Assembly: GCA_035701825.1 (NCBI GenBank)
Contig: DASSRK010000034.1
Coordinates: 1 to 64,000, forward strand
DNA: 64,000 bases
From: CADEED01 sp035701825
GTDB lineage: Bacteria > Pseudomonadota > Gammaproteobacteria > Steroidobacterales > Steroidobacteraceae
Reading direction: 5' to 3'
The position numbers and the translations under genes were made by a program. This document shows, piece after piece, positions 62,197 through 64,000 of the stretch; position 1 is the first letter of the stretch; each line of letters starts with the position of its first letter. The notes under the pieces are model-generated. The model saw nothing but the letters and a program-made list of their open reading frames with translations. It was not told the origin of the DNA and ran no database searches.

Positions 62197-64000
62197 CTAC
62201 TGCCCGGTGTCCACTTCCCGCCATGCGGCGAGCAGCGGGAAGTACAGGCCGGCGCGCACCGGCTCCGGCCCAAGCCCGCGTGCCAGGTGCACGTAGCGGC
62301 GCAATTGCGGTTCGTAGCGGCGAGCCTCCGCCTCGAGGAATTCCGCCAGGTCGCCGCCCTCGTGCGGGCTGGTCTTGAAGTCGACCACCCAGCGCACGCC
62401 ATCGGCCGCGATGAAGGTCCGGTCGATGACGGCATTGACGATCTGGCCGCCGCGCAGGCCGGTCAACGCCAGCTCGGAATGAGCTTCGCGATGGCTGGCG
62501 TCGAACAACCAGCGGCCGCGCGGATCGTCGAGCGTGCCGCGCAGCGCGGTCAACGCGCGCTCGGCGCCGGCCCGGGCCGCCGCGGCTTCCACACCGAGCG
62601 CTTGCAGGCGCGACTCGAGGCGTGCGCGCAGCGCCGGCAGGTCCTCGGCGCGCGGCAGGCTGCCGTGGCCGAACCGTTCCAGCGCCTCGTGCACCACCGT
62701 GCCGACGCGCCGCGCGGTCTGGCGCGCCCAGTTGAATTCAAGGTCTTCCGGTTCGTCGACCGGCAACAGCTCGCCCCGCGCCATGACGTCGCCCGGTGGC
62801 GTCGGCGGCGTGAAGCGCCGCGTGAGGCGTTGGCGCCGTTGGGTCGTGGCCGGATCGATCTCGGTGGCGTCCGCGCGGCCCGCGTCGATCACGGGCAGGC
62901 CACCCATGTCGGAGCCGAGCGCCGGCCACAGGCAATGCAGCAGCGAGCGCGCGTCGGCGTTGAACTCTGTCTCGCCGTCCACGTCACGCCTGCGCGGATG
63001 CAGGTACAAATGCAACGAGCGGCGCGCGCGGGTCAGCGCCACGTAGGCGAGGCGCGCGCGTTCGTTGCGCAGGCGCTCCCTGTGCAGCAGATCGATGTAG
63101 GGATTGATGGAGTCGGATTCGGCATCCGAGTCCTCGTCGCGCACGCGGATGGGCGCCATCACCAGGTGATCGTCGCCCTGCGCGCGCGGCAGCTCCAACC
63201 AGTTGAGCAGCCGCGGATCGTCGCCACGCCCGCGGCGGCCCACGCCGAGGATGAACACGTGGTCGAACTCGAGTCCCTTGGCGCCGTGGATGGTCATCAG
63301 CGACACCGCGCCGGGACGCGCCGCATCCTGCGCATGGAGGCGGTTCATCAGCGCTTCGAAGTCGAGCGGCCGGCCGCGCAGGCGCTTGCGATCTTCCTGG
63401 TCGAGCGCCAGCAGGAAGCGCCGCGCGCTGGCGAGCTCGCTCTCGTGCGCGCAGGCCGAGGGTCCGCCCAGCGCGAGCCACACGCGCTCGACGCGGTGCG
63501 CACGCGGTTCGAGCTCGCGTTCGTGCCAGCCGGCCAGCAGCAGGGTCTTGGCGCGCACCAGGCGTTCCATGCCATCCGGCGAGATGCCGAGCAGGTTCTC
63601 GCGCAGGGCGGCCGGCACGGTGGTGTTGCGGGCCGCCTCGGCGACCTCGGTGAGATCGGCGAGCGTCAGGCCGACGAACGGCGCGCGCAGCACGGCCAGC
63701 CAGGCGACGCGGTCCAGCGGCGAATCGAGCGCGCGCGCCAGCGCTTCGAGGTCGCGCACCACGGGCACGTCGGCCAGCGGTTCGAGATTGACGCCGATGA
63801 ATGGCACGTGGCGCGCGGCCAGCGCGGCGCGCACCGGCCGCAGGTGGGTGCGGGCGCCGGCCAGCACGCCGATGCTCTGCTCCGGATGGTTCCGCACCAG
63901 TTCCGCGATCAGCCCGGCGGCCGCCTCGGCCTCGCCCCGCGGCCCGCAATCCTCGGCGACGCGATAGACCCGCGGCTCGCCGGGTAGTGAGTCGCGCGCC
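62197..64000 (-). CDS. AddA/RecB-like helicase-nuclease, N-terminal part outside window
   Basis: The 3' 600 or so codons of a UvrD-superfamily DNA helicase with a C-terminal nuclease, as in AddA or RecB, which process double-strand breaks. Visible helicase motifs are VSLMTIHGAKGLEFDHVFIL (motif V) and RLAYVALTRARRSLHLYLHP (motif VI). The PD-(D/E)XK nuclease has GTVVHEALERFG, and the catalytic Asp and Lys in VIDRTF...RWVVDFKTS. The frame runs open to the last base of the window. Which of the two systems it belongs to depends on the missing partner gene; the single-chain helicase plus nuclease layout resembles AddA. Confidence 0.85.
   Translation of the reverse strand, partial: ARDSLPGEPRVYRVAEDCGPRGEAEAAAGLIAELVRNHPEQSIGVLAGARTHLRPVRAALAARHVPFIGVNLEPLADVPVVRDLEALARALDSPLDRVAWLAVLRAPFVGLTLADLTEVAEAARNTTVPAALRENLLGISPDGMERLVRAKTLLLAGWHERELEPRAHRVERVWLALGGPSACAHESELASARRFLLALDQEDRKRLRGRPLDFEALMNRLHAQDAARPGAVSLMTIHGAKGLEFDHVFILGVGRRGRGDDPRLLNWLELPRAQGDDHLVMAPIRVRDEDSDAESDSINPYIDLLHRERLRNERARLAYVALTRARRSLHLYLHPRRRDVDGETEFNADARSLLHCLWPALGSDMGGLPVIDAGRADATEIDPATTQRRQRLTRRFTPPTPPGDVMARGELLPVDEPEDLEFNWARQTARRVGTVVHEALERFGHGSLPRAEDLPALRARLESRLQALGVEAAAARAGAERALTALRGTLDDPRGRWLFDASHREAHSELALTGLRGGQIVNAVIDRTFIAADGVRWVVDFKTSPHEGGDLAEFLEAEARRYEPQLRRYVHLARGLGPEPVRAGLYFPLLAAWREVDTGQ

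Noticed and set aside
62287..63987. 566-codon plus-strand frame opposite the AddA-like gene
   Set aside because: Shadow; the minus-strand frame has helicase motifs and nuclease residues.

Overview
The window is a dense, G+C-rich chromosomal segment of a free-living, aerobic, Gram-negative bacterium, most likely a gammaproteobacterium near the Xanthomonadales/Nevskiales/Steroidobacter group. This placement is inferred from gene content and order: a fabD-fabG-acpP-fabF-pabB-pabC-mltG-tmk-holB-pilZ run, a complete System I cytochrome c maturation operon, a type II secretion operon beside a rhombosortase, class II DAHP synthase, and saccharopine-type lysine catabolism. Genes are tightly packed, often with 4-base stop/start overlaps, and no intergenic gap exceeds about 260 bases. 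No rRNA, insertion sequence, prophage or CRISPR array was seen.

Layout. 1-8.4 kb: 3' end of fumC, a CoA-type Nudix hydrolase, mazG, a surface lipoprotein with a LuxR-type regulator, a glycine-zipper envelope protein, and a PepSY protein leading into a PhoP/PhoQ-like two-component pair. 8.4-11.2 kb: a 48-base perfect palindrome separates the kinase from a convergent lysine-catabolism pair (saccharopine dehydrogenase, aminoadipate-semialdehyde dehydrogenase). 11.3-17.7 kb: class II DAHP synthase, icd, family 5 uracil-DNA glycosylase, uvrC, pgsA and a LOG-family hydrolase. 17.7-26 kb: tRNA-Gly and tRNA-Cys followed by an unknown membrane-anchored protein, then tRNA-Leu placed directly in front of ccmABCDEFGHI.

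26-36 kb: a MaoC-type hydratase, an ATP/ADP-carrier-like transporter, a MATE exporter, a FadB-like multifunctional enzyme with its thiolase, a membrane-anchored unknown, a glyoxalase-fold protein with a histone-H1-like tail, and a Tat-exported aldo/keto reductase. 36-47 kb: an SMP-30 lactonase, a subtilisin-like protease with a GlyGly-CTERM-type tail, a stand-alone ThsB-like TIR protein divergent from an endonuclease/exonuclease/phosphatase-fold enzyme, a second FadB-like enzyme, a double cyclic-nucleotide-domain/rhodanese fusion, a TraB/GumN protein and a SulP transporter. 47-56 kb (minus strand): fatty acid and folate biosynthesis plus replication genes. 56-64 kb: rhombosortase divergent from gspGHIJKLMN, then the 3' part of an AddA/RecB-like helicase-nuclease.

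How they work together. The ccm operon matures c-type cytochromes for respiration. The beta-oxidation enzymes feed acetyl-CoA to the TCA cycle (fumC, icd). The type II secretion genes, the rhombosortase and the GlyGly-CTERM protease look like secretion machine, sorting protease and cargo of one pathway. The points most worth a second look are that trio, a collagen-like tail on GspI, the TIR/nuclease-fold divergent pair, basic tails on metabolic enzymes, the 48-base palindrome, and a short DNA word (CTATCTAC) that recurs inside unrelated genes using rare codons.
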